A DNA stretch of 64,000 bases from Croceibacterium soli (GTDB lineage: Bacteria > Pseudomonadota > Alphaproteobacteria > Sphingomonadales > Sphingomonadaceae). This document shows, piece by piece, positions 30,372-39,662 of this stretch. Where the stretch lies: positions 62,001 to 126,000 of the forward strand of contig NZ_WTYK01000007.1 in assembly GCF_009828065.1 (NCBI RefSeq), written 5' to 3'. Below the pieces are notes generated by a model. It did no database searches and was not told the DNA's origin. It saw only the letters and a program-made list of their open reading frames with translations. Both the position numbers and the translations under genes were made by a program. The first letter of the stretch is position 1. Each line of letters opens with the position of its first letter.

Positions 30372-31585
30372 TAGCGGTCGCACTCCCCGAACACGACGTC
30401 GATCGCGCCGAGAATGGCGGTCGCGTCTGGCAGCATGTGGCCCTTTGCCATGAAATCCATCGCCTGGAGGTGACTGAAGGCGGTCGGGCGGATCTTGCAG
30501 CGGTACGGCTTGTTCGACCCGTCCGACACCAGATAGACGCCAAACTCGCCCTTGGGGCTCTCGGTGGCGACATAGACTTCGCCGGCCGGAACGTGGAAGC
30601 CTTCGGTGTAGAGCTTGAAGTGGTGGATCAGCGCTTCCATCGACTGCTTCATCTCGCCGCGCTTGGGCGGCACGATCTTGCGGTCGGTGCTGGCGATCGG
30701 CCCTTCGGGCATCTCGGCCAGGCACTGCTTTATGATGCGGGCCGACTGGCGGACTTCCTCGACCCGGACCATCATCCGGTCATAGCAGTCGCCGTTGGTG
30801 CCGACGGGCACGTCGAAGTCCATGCGGTCGTAGACGTCGTAAGGCTGGCTCTTGCGCAGGTCCCAGGGAATGCCGGCGGCGCGGATCATCGGGCCGGAGA
30901 AGCCCCAGGCGATCGCGTCTTCTTTACTAACTTTAGCTATGTCGACGTTGCGCTGTTTGAAGATGCGGTTGTCGACGACGAGGCTCATGGCGTCCTCGAA
31001 TAGCTCCGGGAGGCGCTTGTCGACCCAGTCGCCGATGTCGGCGAGCAGCTTCAGCGGCGCGTCCTGGTGCACACCGCCCGGGCGGAAGTAGGCCGCGTGC
31101 ATGCGCGCGCCGGAGACCCGCTCGTAGAAGTTCATGCAGTCTTCGCGCAGCTCGAACAGCCACAGGTTCGGCGTCATCGCGCCGACGTCCATGACGTGGC
31201 TGCCGATGTTGAGCATGTGGTTCTTGATGCGCGTCAGCTCGGCGAACAGCACCCGCAGGTACTGCGCCCGGATCGGCACCTCGAGGTTGAGCAGCTTCTC
31301 GATCGCCAGAACCCAGGTGTGCTCCATGCACATCGGGCTGCAGTAGTCGAGCCGGTCGAAATAGGGCAGAGCCTGCAGGTAGGTCTTGTACTCGATCAGC
31401 TTCTCGGTGCCGCGATGCAGCAGGCCGACGTGCGGATCGATCCGCTCGATCACCTCGCCGTCGAGCTCCATCACCAGGCGCAGCACGCCGTGCGCGGCCG
31501 GATGCTGCGGGCCGAAGTTGATCGTGTAGTTGCTGACAGTGCCGCCTTCGGTGGTCGGCGACGCTTCCTGGACTAGGCCGGCCAT
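30371..31585 (-). CDS. nuoD: NADH-quinone oxidoreductase subunit D
   Basis: The product is 404 aa. This 49-kDa-type subunit lines the quinone site with NuoB. Recognisable are [55 protein letters not shown] and the C-terminal [15 protein letters not shown]. Full length. ATG 31585 shares bases with the nuoC stop (TGATG). Confidence 0.97.
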   Translation of the reverse strand: MAGLVQEASPTTEGGTVSNYTINFGPQHPAAHGVLRLVMELDGEVIERIDPHVGLLHRGTEKLIEYKTYLQALPYFDRLDYCSPMCMEHTWVLAIEKLLNLEVPIRAQYLRVLFAELTRIKNHMLNIGSHVMDVGAMTPNLWLFELREDCMNFYERVSGARMHAAYFRPGGVHQDAPLKLLADIGDWVDKRLPELFEDAMSLVVDNRIFKQRNVDIAKVSKEDAIAWGFSGPMIRAAGIPWDLRKSQPYDVYDRMDFDVPVGTNGDCYDRMMVRVEEVRQSARIIKQCLAEMPEGPIASTDRKIVPPKRGEMKQSMEALIHHFKLYTEGFHVPAGEVYVATESPKGEFGVYLVSDGSNKPYRCKIRPTAFSHLQAMDFMAKGHMLPDATAILGAIDVVFGECDR

Positions 31586-32553
31586 CAGTTCTCTCCGTCC
31601 TTATCCTGCTTCGCGGCGGCTTTGCTGCCGCGTGCGGACGACTTGCGCGTGGGACGATCCTCGGTCGGCTTAGGCGCGCCGGGTTCGTCGGTCCCCGTCT
31701 CCACAGGATCGGGGTTGGCATCGCCCTGCCCCGATACCGAGCCGCTCGAAATCTCCGCCGGGGCGACGTGTTCGGCCGCCTTCTTGTCGGTCGCCCGGCC
31801 TGCGCCGGTTTCCTCGGGGGTGTCGGTCGTCTTGGGAGTGTCGGTGCGCGGCGCACCGCGCGTCTCCGGCTCCTTCGTGTCGCTCTTGCCGCCGGGCTCC
31901 GGCACGCCCTGCGGGTTCGGTGCGGGCGGCGGCACTTCCGACTTCTCGTCGCCCGGAAGAACGTAGTTCGCGCCTTCCCACGGGCTCATGAAATCGAAGT
32001 TGCGGAAGTCCTGCGGCAACTCGACCGGCTCATAGACCACGCGCTTCTCCTCTTCGGAGTAGCGCAGTTCCTGATAGCCGGTGAGCGGGAAGTCCTTGCG
32101 GAAGGGATGACCTTCGAATCCGTAGTCGGTGAGGATCCGCCGCAGATCCGTGTTGCCTTCGAACAGCACGCCGAACAGGTCGAACGCCTCGCGCTCCAGC
32201 CAGCCCGCGTTCGGCCACAGCGTGGTCACGGTCGGCACCGGCTTGTGCTCGTCGGTGCTCAGCTTGACGATGACACGGTGGTTCCGGGTCAGCGACAGCA
32301 GCATGTAGACCACTTCGAAGCGCTCGGGGCGCTGCGGGTAGTCGACACCGGCGATGTCCATAAGCTGCTGATAGGCATGCTCGTCACGCAGCAGGCGCAG
32401 GGCATCCTCGATGCTTTCGCGCCGCACCGTGAGAATGACCTCGCCGTTCTCCTCGGCCGCGGCGACGAGCATGTCGCCGAGCGCGGCGGAGAGCCGGTCC
32501 TTTACGCCCTCGCTGGACGAGAAGCGCGGGGCGGAGTGCAGAACTGTTGCCAT
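31585..32553 (-). CDS. nuoC: NADH-quinone oxidoreductase subunit C with long disordered tail
   Basis: The product is 322 aa. Residues 1-200 are a normal NuoC (30-kDa) domain, with [18 protein letters not shown] (about 112-129) and [11 protein letters not shown] (149-159). From about residue 202 a tail of roughly 120 residues rich in Pro, Glu, Asp, Lys and Thr follows (for example [18 protein letters not shown]), ending in Lys-rich [11 protein letters not shown]. Ordinary NuoC proteins end near residue 200. ATG 32553 (MATVLHS) lies 1 bp after the nuoB stop; an upstream TTG at 32565 would overlap nuoB and is less likely. Composition predicts that the tail is disordered. Confidence 0.95.
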   Translation of the reverse strand: MATVLHSAPRFSSSEGVKDRLSAALGDMLVAAAEENGEVILTVRRESIEDALRLLRDEHAYQQLMDIAGVDYPQRPERFEVVYMLLSLTRNHRVIVKLSTDEHKPVPTVTTLWPNAGWLEREAFDLFGVLFEGNTDLRRILTDYGFEGHPFRKDFPLTGYQELRYSEEEKRVVYEPVELPQDFRNFDFMSPWEGANYVLPGDEKSEVPPPAPNPQGVPEPGGKSDTKEPETRGAPRTDTPKTTDTPEETGAGRATDKKAAEHVAPAEISSGSVSGQGDANPDPVETGTDEPGAPKPTEDRPTRKSSARGSKAAAKQDKDGEN

Positions 32554-32554
32554 G

Positions 32555-33154
32555 TCAGCGCTCAATCGTCCCTTCGCGGCGGATCTTCCGCTGGAGCTGC
32601 ATCACGCCGTAGAGCAGCGCTTCCGCCGTCGGCGGGCAGCCCGGCACGTAGATGTCCACCGGCACGATCCGGTCGCATCCGCGCACGACGCTGTAGCTGT
32701 AGTGATAGTAGCCGCCACCGTTGGCGCAGCTGCCCATCGAGATGACGTACTTCGGTTCCGACATCTGGTCGTAAACCCGCCGGAAAGCCGGAGCCATCTT
32801 GTTGCACAGCGTGCCGGCGACGATGATCACGTCCGACTGGCGCGGGCTGGCGCGCGGGGCGACGCCGAACCGCTCCATGTCGTAGCGCGGCATGTTGACG
32901 TGGATCATCTCGACCGCGCAGCACGCCAGGCCGAACGTCATCCACCACAGGCTGCCGGTGCGGGCCCACTGGAACAGATCCTCGGTGCTGGTGACGAGGA
33001 AGCCCTTGTCGTTCACCTCGGTGCTGATCGAGTTGAAGTAATCCTCCCCCGGCATGCGGATCTCGGGGTGGATCGTCGGGTTATAGGCCGGCCCTGTGAC
33101 GTTCGTCGCGCCCGGATTGGCGAGCGCGTGGTCGAGCGGCCCTTCGTCCTTCAT
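32555..33154 (-). CDS. nuoB: NADH-quinone oxidoreductase subunit B
   Basis: The product is about 199 aa. It holds cluster N2, the last electron carrier before quinone. Ligand motifs: [31 protein letters not shown] and [16 protein letters not shown]. An N-terminal extension of about 55 residues precedes the core. ATG 33154 shares ATGA with the nuoA stop and is preferred; ATG 33160, two codons earlier, is possible. Confidence 0.96.
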   Translation of the reverse strand: MKDEGPLDHALANPGATNVTGPAYNPTIHPEIRMPGEDYFNSISTEVNDKGFLVTSTEDLFQWARTGSLWWMTFGLACCAVEMIHVNMPRYDMERFGVAPRASPRQSDVIIVAGTLCNKMAPAFRRVYDQMSEPKYVISMGSCANGGGYYHYSYSVVRGCDRIVPVDIYVPGCPPTAEALLYGVMQLQRKIRREGTIER

Positions 33155-33522
33155 TCCCATTCCAGCGCTCCCTTCTTCCACGCGTAGGCCAGCCCGACGG
33201 TAAGTTCGAACAGGAACACCATCATGGTGATCCAGCCCGGCCAGCCCGTCAGGTCGAGGCTGACGGCCCAGGGAAACAGGAACGCCGCTTCGAGGTCGAA
33301 TACGATGAACAGGATCGCAATCAGATAGAAGCGCACGTCGAACTGGCTGCGCGGGTCCTCGAACGCGGGGAAGCCGCATTCGTACTCGCTCAGCTTGTCG
33401 GCATGCGGATTGTGCGCGCCGGTCAGACGGGCCACGCCCATCGGCAGGAACACGAACAGCCCCGAGAGCCCCAGGGCGATGCCGAGGAAGATCAGAATGG
33501 GCAGATACTGGATTAAGTCCAC
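33151..33522 (-). CDS. nuoA: NADH-quinone oxidoreductase subunit A
   Basis: The product is 123 aa with three membrane helices, a core membrane subunit near the quinone site. The signature [20 protein letters not shown] and [13 protein letters not shown] are present. No ATG fits the start. GTG 33522 sits 6 nt after AGG, whereas TTG 33525 would be only 3 nt away, so GTG is preferred. It is the first gene of the nuo unit. Confidence 0.95.
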   Translation of the reverse strand: MDLIQYLPILIFLGIALGLSGLFVFLPMGVARLTGAHNPHADKLSEYECGFPAFEDPRSQFDVRFYLIAILFIVFDLEAAFLFPWAVSLDLTGWPGWITMMVFLFELTVGLAYAWKKGALEWE

Positions 33523-33558
33523 CAAGCGCCTGACTCGATTACAACGGTTTCGCTGCGC

Positions 33559-33587
33559 GCCCTAGTCCGCCCCGCCCGGCGGTTCAA
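33559..33587 (-). promoter_or_regulatory. Possible nuoA promoter
   Basis: On the minus strand TTGAAC and TAGGGC are separated by 17 nt, about 40 bp before the nuoA start. The -35 match is good and the -10 is weak, so this is only a candidate for the promoter driving the nuo unit. Confidence 0.3.
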
Positions 33588-33695
33588 GGCCCGCCACACC
33601 TGAATTACCGGCCAGCCCCGGTCCGCGGCAAGGGAGGTGAGCTGGCCGATGCCTTTGAGGTGGAGTTTGACGAACGGCTCGCGGCCGTGGATGCC

Positions 33696-33789
33696 CGTCA
33701 TGCTGAACTCGGTTCAGCATCCATGGTGCCTTCAGTCGCAGGTCCGAACGGGTGGAGGAATGGGCCCTGAAACAAGTTCAGGGTGACGG
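33696..33789. repeat. Inverted pair of REP-like elements upstream of nuoA
   Basis: CGTCATGCTGAACTCGGTTC (33696 on) and GGGCCCTGAAACAAGTTCAG (33762 on, ending GTGACGG at 33789) are inverted mates enclosing about 38 bp. They lie between the divergent nuoA and thiolase genes. Confidence 0.85.
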
Positions 33790-33931
33790 TTTTAGGAAGT
33801 TCGGGGCGACGATGTCGGGAATTGTCGTGGAGCCAGGCGGCGCAAGTCGCGCGGGCGCGCCGATTGCTTTCGCTGCGGCGCAACATTAGACGGGGGATAC
33901 GCCTTCAATCCCCAGGTTTCGAGGTTCTCCT

Positions 33932-35128
33932 ATGCCCCAGTTCTCCGAGTCCGATCCGGTCGTCATTCTTTCCTACGCGCGCACGCCGATGGGCGGCATG
34001 CAAGGTGCACTCGCCGACGCCTCGGCGACCGACCTGGGGGCAACTGCGGTCAAAGCCGCGGTCGAGCGTGCCGGCGTGTCGGGCGAGGACGTCGACCGGA
34101 TCTACATGGGCTGCGTGCTTCCGGCGGGCCTGGGCCAGGCCCCTGCCCGCCAGGCGGCGCTCAAGGCTGGCCTGCCGAAGACCGTCCAGGCGAGCACGGT
34201 GAACAAAGTCTGCGGCAGCGGCATGCAGACGGTGATCATGGGCGCGGAGGCGCTCGCTGCCGGCACGGTGGATCTCGTCATTGCCGGCGGGATGGAGAGC
34301 ATGACCAATGCGCCCTACCTGCTCAAGAAGCACCGCTCCGGCGCGCGGCTCGGGCACGACACCGCTTACGATCACATGTTCCTCGACGGGCTCGAAGATG
34401 CCTATGAGGAAGGCGCGGCGATGGGCGCCTTCGCGCAGTGCACGGCGGACGAATACCAACTCACCCGAGAGGAGATGGACGCCTATTCGGTCGAGTCGCT
34501 GGCCCGGGCCAACAAGGCGATCGCCAGCGGCGCCTTCGCCGACGAGATCGCCCCCGTTACCATCAAGACCCGCAAGGGCGAAGTGGTCGTCGATACGGAC
34601 GAAGCCCCCAGCAAGGGCCGGCCGGAGAAGATCCCGCAACTGAAGCCCGCCTTCGCCAAGGACGGCACGATCACCGCCGCGACCTCTTCCTCGATCTCCG
34701 ACGGCGCGGCTGCCGTGGTCATCGCCCGCGAGAGTGCCGCCAAGGAGCGCGGCCTTGCGCCGGTGGCCAAGATCGTCGGCATGACCGCTCATGCGCAGGA
34801 GCCGCGGGCCTTCACCACGGCCCCTGTTGGGGCAATCCAGAAGCTGCTGGCCCAGACGGGCTGGAGCGCCGACGACGTGGACTTGTGGGAAGTGAACGAG
34901 GCGTTCGCCTGCGTCACCATGTTCGCGATGCGCGACATCGGCATCCCGCACGACCGGATCAACGTCAACGGCGGCGGAACCGCGCTCGGACACCCGATCG
35001 GCGCCAGCGGCACGCGGATCATCGTCACCCTGCTGGGCGCCCTCAAACAACAGGGCAAGAAGCGCGGCATCGCATCGCTGTGCATCGGCGGCGGTGAAGC
35101 CACCGCCATCGCGGTGGAGATGTACTGA
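33932..35128 (+). CDS. Acetyl-CoA C-acetyltransferase (thiolase)
   Basis: The product is 398 aa. It condenses two acetyl-CoA to acetoacetyl-CoA (biosynthetic direction) or cleaves 3-ketoacyl-CoA. The nucleophilic Cys is in NKVCGSGMQT (C94). The other catalytic elements are NVNGGGTALGHPIGASG (His) and SLCIGGGEATAIAVEMY at the C-terminus (second Cys). This pattern matches AtoB/PhaA-type thiolases. No PHA synthase or reductase is adjacent, so the pathway is undecided. It stands alone as a single plus-strand gene followed by REP-like repeats. Confidence 0.95.
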   Translation: MPQFSESDPVVILSYARTPMGGMQGALADASATDLGATAVKAAVERAGVSGEDVDRIYMGCVLPAGLGQAPARQAALKAGLPKTVQASTVNKVCGSGMQTVIMGAEALAAGTVDLVIAGGMESMTNAPYLLKKHRSGARLGHDTAYDHMFLDGLEDAYEEGAAMGAFAQCTADEYQLTREEMDAYSVESLARANKAIASGAFADEIAPVTIKTRKGEVVVDTDEAPSKGRPEKIPQLKPAFAKDGTITAATSSSISDGAAAVVIARESAAKERGLAPVAKIVGMTAHAQEPRAFTTAPVGAIQKLLAQTGWSADDVDLWEVNEAFACVTMFAMRDIGIPHDRINVNGGGTALGHPIGASGTRIIVTLLGALKQQGKKRGIASLCIGGGEATAIAVEMY

Positions 35129-35141
35129 CAGCCCGGCGGCC

Positions 35142-35366
35142 GGTCCTTCGAGACGCTCGGACTGCGTCCTCGCTCCTCAGGACGAACGGGTGGGTGGAGG
35201 GCTCCGATTGGGTCAGAGGAGTCAAGCCGTCCCGCCACCCCCTTCCGTTCGTCCTGAGGAGGGATCGAAGCCGAAGGCTGAGGGACCGTCTCGAAGGACC
35301 GCCACCGTCGCACCCCGCCGGGTCCTTCGAGACGCTCAGACTGGTCTCGCTCCTCAGGACGAACGG
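35142..35366. repeat. Three REP-like elements after the thiolase gene
   Basis: Copies lie at 35142-35190 and 35321-35366 (both starting GGTCCTTCGAGACGCTC) and, inverted, at 35245-35300 (CCGTTCGTCCTGAGGAGGGA on). Same family as 7309-7420. They fill the gap between the thiolase and SH3 genes, whose stops converge here. Confidence 0.85.
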
Positions 35367-35374
35367 CCGCGTGC

Positions 35375-35836
35375 TCAGGGTTCGCCGGCGCCCCAGAGGC
35401 GGTCCTGCTCGACCCAGCCTTTGCGGCCTTCGACGTCGAGCTCGCACCAACCTGCCTCGCACTCGCCGAGCATGCCGACGACGCCAGGCTCGACTTTCCA
35501 GCGCAAGTCGGAAGACTCCGAAGGCTCCTCGCGCATCGCGGCCACGCCCTCGCCGATCACGATTGCGCTCCGCTCCGGGCTGAGCAGGCGGGCGACGACC
35601 CAGCCCTGCGTCCCTTCCGGATCGCGCACGAGGCGCCAGCCTTGCATCAGCCGCACGACTTTCACCGGCAGGTTGCGGCGCTTGTAGACCCAGTCGACCG
35701 GGTAGTTCTCGCTCGGGCCGACGCGCATGTTGACCTCGTCCGAGCGGAGCGACGCCCAATAAGGCACCTCGCGTTCCTGTGCGGATGCGGGAGCGGTCAG
35801 GACAAGGGCGAGGAAAAGCAACAGGAAGCGAAGCAT
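35375..35836 (-). CDS. Secreted protein with bacterial SH3 domains
   Basis: The product is 153 aa. The signal peptide (residues 1-19, ending PASAQ) makes it periplasmic. The first SH3-like repeat starts SDEVNMRVGPSENYPVDWVY, typical of SH3b/DUF1058 proteins. A second is suggested by VAAMREEPSESSDLRWKVEP followed by GECEAGWCELDVEGRKGWV. SH3b domains often bind cell-wall peptides, and the precise role is unknown. The C-terminal Cys pair (CEAGWC) may form a disulfide. Confidence 0.9.
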   Translation of the reverse strand: MLRFLLLFLALVLTAPASAQEREVPYWASLRSDEVNMRVGPSENYPVDWVYKRRNLPVKVVRLMQGWRLVRDPEGTQGWVVARLLSPERSAIVIGEGVAAMREEPSESSDLRWKVEPGVVGMLGECEAGWCELDVEGRKGWVEQDRLWGAGEP

Positions 35837-36208
35837 GGCTACCGTCTAGCAGCCCGGCCGAAGCCGCATCAAGCGCCTGATCTCGTTCTCCGGGCCTCGG
35901 TCCTTCTAGACACTCGGACTGCGTCCTCGCTCCTCAGGACGAACGGGTGGGGATAGGGCCTGGGAGCACGCCAATCCGCCCGGGACGATCACCTCCCCCA
36001 CCGCCCCCGTCATTCCCGCGAAAGCGGGAACCCCGCTTGCGGAGCCACAGCCGTCGCAAGCGGGATCCCCGTACTTCGACAGGCTCAGCAGAGCCTTTCG
36101 CGGGGATGACGAGTTGTTGGCACGGGTGCTCGGACCCCACCCCCCTTGTCTTGAGGATGGACCGAAGCCGGAAGCCGAGGGCCCGTCTCGAAGGACCGGC
36201 CCGCGTCC
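35837..36208. repeat. Repeat-filled gap between SH3 gene and nitronate monooxygenase gene
   Basis: No gene is seen. It holds a REP-like copy of the 7309 family at 35899-35947, a distant inverted copy at 36146-36199, and between them a long nested inverted repeat (36008-36112). In that repeat GTCATTCCCGCGAAAG pairs with CTTTCGCGGGGATGAC, and CCCGCTTGCG pairs with CGCAAGCGGG. The structure lies downstream of the minus-strand nitronate monooxygenase gene and could end its transcript. Confidence 0.8.
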
Positions 36209-37615
36209 TCAGTCGCCGGTCAGGATCCTGTCCACCAACTGCTTCACCGTGGGGGTGAAGTTGTTCGAGTAAAACGGATCCTGCTTGAAGCGGAACGCGC
36301 TGTGGCCGGCGAACATCAGGTTTTCCTCCACGGGTCCGCCGTGGGCGATGTCCTGCAGGGTCTTCTGGATGCAGAAGCTGCGCGGATCGGCCAGGCGGCC
36401 GGTCGTGTAATCGTCATGGTCCTTCCACGACGAGAACCCGCAGTGCGAGAGACAGCCCATGCAGGCGGCCTGGTCCTCGCGAATGATCGCGCGTTCTTCC
36501 GGGGTGACGAACACGACGGTGTCGTCGGGAGTCTTGAGCGCTTCGGTGTGGCCTTCCAGAACCCAGCTGCGGGCCCGGTCGCGGTCCTTGGGCGCGACCC
36601 AGAAGTTCTTGCCCTTCACGCCGACGTCGAGCTGGACGGTGTGCTCGCCCGCCTCGACCCGCGAGTAGGGGATCTGCCGCTCGCTGCGCTCTTCGAGATT
36701 GCGCAGGAAGGGGTTGCGCACGGCCGAGCTGTAGAAGCCGGTCGGGCTGAAGCGGTGGAGGAGGATGTCGCCTTCCTCGAGATCGCGCAACGCGTCCTTC
36801 CAGCCCTGCGGGATCGGGCTTTCCTCGGTCAGCAGCGGCCGGGTGCCGTACTGGAAGGCGATCGTGCCCAGTTCGGGGTTGTCGATCCAGTGGTCCCACT
36901 CGCGCAAGTACCAGACGCCGCCGGCCATCACGATCGGCACGTCGTCGGAGATGCCTTCGGCGCGCATGGTGTCGCGGACCGCCTTCACGCGGGGATAGGG
37001 ATCCTCCGGCTTCTCGGGATCTTCGGCATTCGACAGGCCGTTGTGCCCGCCGGCAAGCCAGGGGTCCTCATAAACCACCGCGCCGAGCAGTTCGGAGACT
37101 TTGTGGTAGGAACGCTTCCACAGCGCCCGAAAGGCGCGAGCCGAGCTGATGATCGGCAAGTAGCTGACGTTGAAGCGCGCGGCGATCTCCGCCAGCTTGT
37201 AGGGCATGCCGGCACCGCAAGTGACGCCGGTGACGAGGCCGCGGGTCTTCTCCAGCACACCTTCGAGGACCTGCTGCGCGCCGCCCATTTCCCACAGCAC
37301 GTTGATGTTGATCGCGCCCTGCCCGTTGGCGACGTCGTAGGCCCGGCGGACCTGCTCCACGGCACCGTCGATGGCATAGCGGACCAGCTGGTCGTGGCGT
37401 TCGAGCCGGGTCAGCTGGTTATAGATCTGCGGGATGATCTTGCCTTCGGCATCGTAGCTATCGGCGTTGACGGCGCTGATCGTGCCGATCCCGCCGGCAG
37501 CCGCCCAGGCGCCCGAACTCATGTGATTGGTCGCGGAAACGCCCTTGCCGCCTTCGATCAACGGCCAAACCTCGCGGCCGCCATAGCTGATCGGTCTCAG
37601 ACCTTTGAATGCCAT
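36209..37615 (-). CDS. Nitronate monooxygenase-family flavoprotein with Cys-rich C-terminus
   Basis: The product is 468 aa, longer than the usual 310-360. The FMN-dependent TIM-barrel core shows VTGVTCGAGMPYKLAE, PIVMAGGVWYLREWDHWI and GTIAFQYGTRPLLTEESPIP, as in NMO/2-nitropropane dioxygenase and FabK-like enzymes. The extra C-terminal 130 residues include ACMGCLSHCGFSSWKD, a CxxCxxxC arrangement that might bind metal or an Fe-S cluster, and end TVKQLVDRILTGD. The substrate is unknown; the family oxidises nitronates or acts as an enoyl reductase. ATG 37615 is the only sensible start. Confidence 0.88.
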   Translation of the reverse strand: MAFKGLRPISYGGREVWPLIEGGKGVSATNHMSSGAWAAAGGIGTISAVNADSYDAEGKIIPQIYNQLTRLERHDQLVRYAIDGAVEQVRRAYDVANGQGAININVLWEMGGAQQVLEGVLEKTRGLVTGVTCGAGMPYKLAEIAARFNVSYLPIISSARAFRALWKRSYHKVSELLGAVVYEDPWLAGGHNGLSNAEDPEKPEDPYPRVKAVRDTMRAEGISDDVPIVMAGGVWYLREWDHWIDNPELGTIAFQYGTRPLLTEESPIPQGWKDALRDLEEGDILLHRFSPTGFYSSAVRNPFLRNLEERSERQIPYSRVEAGEHTVQLDVGVKGKNFWVAPKDRDRARSWVLEGHTEALKTPDDTVVFVTPEERAIIREDQAACMGCLSHCGFSSWKDHDDYTTGRLADPRSFCIQKTLQDIAHGGPVEENLMFAGHSAFRFKQDPFYSNNFTPTVKQLVDRILTGD

Positions 37616-37638
37616 CGTAGAACCTCTAGTCCCTGTCT

Positions 37639-38379
37639 TCAGCCAGCGGCGGTTGGAATGTTTTCGTCGCCCGGCTGACTGCAGGGTTCAATTTCGTGCG
37701 GCTCGGGACGTTCCCCGGCCGGCTCGAACCGGGCATAATAGCCGGCGATCTCGGGTTTACGGACAAATTCGGCGAGGCGAAAGCCCACACTGCCGAATTC
37801 GCAAAAAAGCAGCTTGGGCGGCGTGCCGTGCTCGCTGGTCGGCCGGTCGACGTCGACCACGATCACCGATCCGTTCTTCTTCAGTGCCGGGCGCAGCCGC
37901 CAGAGGAAGGCGTAAGGCTCCGACACTTCGTGGTACATGTGGACCATGAAGATGCGGTCGAAGCTGCCCCTGGGCAGCCTGGGATCGTCGGGCGTGCCGA
38001 GCTTTATCGAAACGTTGTCGAGGCGCTCTGCTTCGACGCGGCTGCCGAGCCGGGCCAGGGCGTCGCGGTCGATGTCCTCGGCCAAAACGCGGCCGTTGCG
38101 GCCGACGCGCTCGGCAAGGCGCACGGTGTAGTAGCCCTCGCCCGCGCCGATGTCGGCCACGGTCATGCCGCGGCGGATGTCGGCCAGGTCCATCACGGTG
38201 ACGGCTTCGCGCCGGTCGTCACGCGCCTGCTCGTTGGAGAACGTGTTGCTGACCGCCGCCGATACGGGGCGGTAGGGCCGCGGGAACTCGCGCGCCGTGG
38301 GCGGCCGTTCCTCGTCGGCGACTTCCTCGCAGCCGCCGAGCGCCAGCAATGCCAGGCAGAGAGCGGCGGCAAGCTTCAA
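37639..38379 (-). CDS. Lipoprotein with class I SAM-methyltransferase domain
   Basis: The product is 246 aa from TTG 38379, whose TTGA overlaps the prfB stop. Residues 1-17 form a lipoprotein signal with lipobox LGGC. The rest is a Rossmann methyltransferase: [20 protein letters not shown] (SAM loop), [16 protein letters not shown], and the typical [20 protein letters not shown]. An envelope lipoprotein with this fold is odd because SAM is cytoplasmic, so it may have another role or bind a different ligand. A longer upstream reading would overlap prfB and is unlikely. Confidence 0.85.
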   Translation of the reverse strand: MKLAAALCLALLALGGCEEVADEERPPTAREFPRPYRPVSAAVSNTFSNEQARDDRREAVTVMDLADIRRGMTVADIGAGEGYYTVRLAERVGRNGRVLAEDIDRDALARLGSRVEAERLDNVSIKLGTPDDPRLPRGSFDRIFMVHMYHEVSEPYAFLWRLRPALKKNGSVIVVDVDRPTSEHGTPPKLLFCEFGSVGFRLAEFVRKPEIAGYYARFEPAGERPEPHEIEPCSQPGDENIPTAAG

Positions 38380-39503
38380 TCGACGTCCTCCACCTCGACC
38401 GCTTCGCCGGTCACCCGCTGGGCTAGCGCGGCAGCGATGAAGTCGTCGATCTTGCCGTCGAGCACGTCGTCGGGGCTGGTCGAGACGACGCCGGTCCGGA
38501 GGTCCTTGACCATCTGGTAGGGCTGCAGGACGTAGCTGCGGATCTGGTGGCCCCAACCGATCTCGGTCTTTTCCTGGTACTCACCCGCGGCGACGGCTTC
38601 GCGCTTGGCGAGTTCGGCTTCGTAGAGCCGCGCCTTGAGCATGTTCATCGCCGTGGCGCGGTTCTTGTGCTGGCTGCGGTCGTGCTGGCTGGCGACGACG
38701 ATCCCGGTCGGCATGTGCGTGATGCGCACCGCGCTGTCGGTGGTGTTGATGTGCTGCCCGCCGGCGCCGCTGGCGCGGTAGGTGTCGATCTTGAGGTCGC
38801 CTTCGTTGACCTCGATCTCGATGTTGTCGTCGATCACCGGGTAGACCCACACGCTCGAAAAGCTGGTGTGGCGGCGCGCGGCGCTGTCGTAGGGACTGAT
38901 GCGGACCAGGCGGTGGACGCCGCTTTCGGTCTTGGCATAGCCGTAGGCGTTCTCGCCTTTGACTTGCAGCGTGGCCGACTTGATGCCGGCCTGCTCGCCG
39001 GCCTGGTACTCGACGGTCTCGACCTTGAAGCCGCGGCGCTCGGCCCAGCGGGCGTACATGCGGAAGAGCATTTCCGCCCAGTCCTGGCTTTCGGTGCCGC
39101 CCGCGCCGGCGTGGATTTCGATGTAGGTGTCGTTGGCGTCGGCCTCGCCGCCCATCAGCGCCTGGACTTTGTCGGCGTCGGCACGTTCGGCGAGACGTTG
39201 GAGAGATTCGAGCCCGTCGGCGATGACCGCGTCGTCACCTTCGGCTTCGCCCAGTTCGACGAATTCGACGGCGTCGGCCATCTCGGCGGAGATCTCGTTC
39301 ACGGTGCCGATCGCGCTTTCGAGCCGGCGGCGCTCGCGCATGACTTCCTCGGCCCGCTTGGGATCGTTCCACAAGGTCGGGTCCTCGACCCGGGCGTTGA
39401 GCTCGTCGAGCCGGCGCAAGGCGCGGTCCCAGTCCAGCGACCGGCGCACCAGCGCCAGAGCCGCTTCGATCCGATCAATATGGGCCTGCCCTTCGGCACG
39501 CAT
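38376..39503 (-). CDS. prfB: Peptide chain release factor 2
   Basis: The product is 375 aa. RF2 recognises UGA and UAA codons. The catalytic GGQ loop is in [18 protein letters not shown]. The peptide-release domain and the SPF region ([14 protein letters not shown] follows) are intact. Unlike E. coli, there is no programmed +1 frameshift: the codons at the corresponding place encode [10 protein letters not shown] in one frame (CTG GAC, not CTTTGAC). RF2 level is therefore not autoregulated this way. ATG 39503. Confidence 0.97.
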   Translation of the reverse strand: MRAEGQAHIDRIEAALALVRRSLDWDRALRRLDELNARVEDPTLWNDPKRAEEVMRERRRLESAIGTVNEISAEMADAVEFVELGEAEGDDAVIADGLESLQRLAERADADKVQALMGGEADANDTYIEIHAGAGGTESQDWAEMLFRMYARWAERRGFKVETVEYQAGEQAGIKSATLQVKGENAYGYAKTESGVHRLVRISPYDSAARRHTSFSSVWVYPVIDDNIEIEVNEGDLKIDTYRASGAGGQHINTTDSAVRITHMPTGIVVASQHDRSQHKNRATAMNMLKARLYEAELAKREAVAAGEYQEKTEIGWGHQIRSYVLQPYQMVKDLRTGVVSTSPDDVLDGKIDDFIAAALAQRVTGEAVEVEDVD

Positions 39504-39576
39504 GGGAAGCTCTCCAAGAAATTCGCCGCCCGCCTAGCGCAGGCCATTGGATAGGGAAAGGGGATGGGTCGGCCTC

Positions 39577-39659
39577 GTCGTCCCGGACTTGATCCGGGAC
39601 CGCTGGCCGCCAGAACGGACCAGGAGGCCAGCGGTCCCGGGTCAGGCCCGGGACGACGG
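39577..39659. repeat. Long inverted repeat (third REP-like family)
   Basis: The arm CGTCGTCCCGGACTTGATCC (39577 on, about 35 bp) pairs with an arm ending GGGTCAGGCCCGGGACGACG (near 39658), with a loop of about 12 nt. It lies between the peroxiredoxin stop and the prfB start, both on the minus strand, so an RNA hairpin would form between their messages. Confidence 0.85.
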
Positions 39660-39662
39660 CGA

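Larger units (their letters stand above)
33526..33931. other. Intergenic region between nuoA and the divergent thiolase
   Basis: This region must hold promoters for the whole nuo unit (minus) and the thiolase gene (plus). It contains the candidate nuoA promoter and one inverted REP-like pair (33696-33789). A 62-codon open frame on the minus strand at 33513-33701 overlaps the nuoA start and lacks convincing features. I see nothing else. Confidence 0.6.

Noticed and set aside
33513-33701. 62-codon open frame upstream of and overlapping nuoA (minus strand)
   Set aside because: It overlaps the nuoA start and a REP-like element, has no recognisable domain, and looks like a chance frame in GC-rich DNA.
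36008-36112. Possible CRISPR or tRNA-like structure in the repeat-rich gap
   Set aside because: It is a nested inverted repeat without regular spacers and without a cloverleaf or TpsiC-like sequence.
36209-37615. FabK enoyl-ACP reductase
   Set aside because: It shares the fold, but length and the Cys-rich extension fit the nitronate monooxygenase-like group better and no fab genes are nearby.
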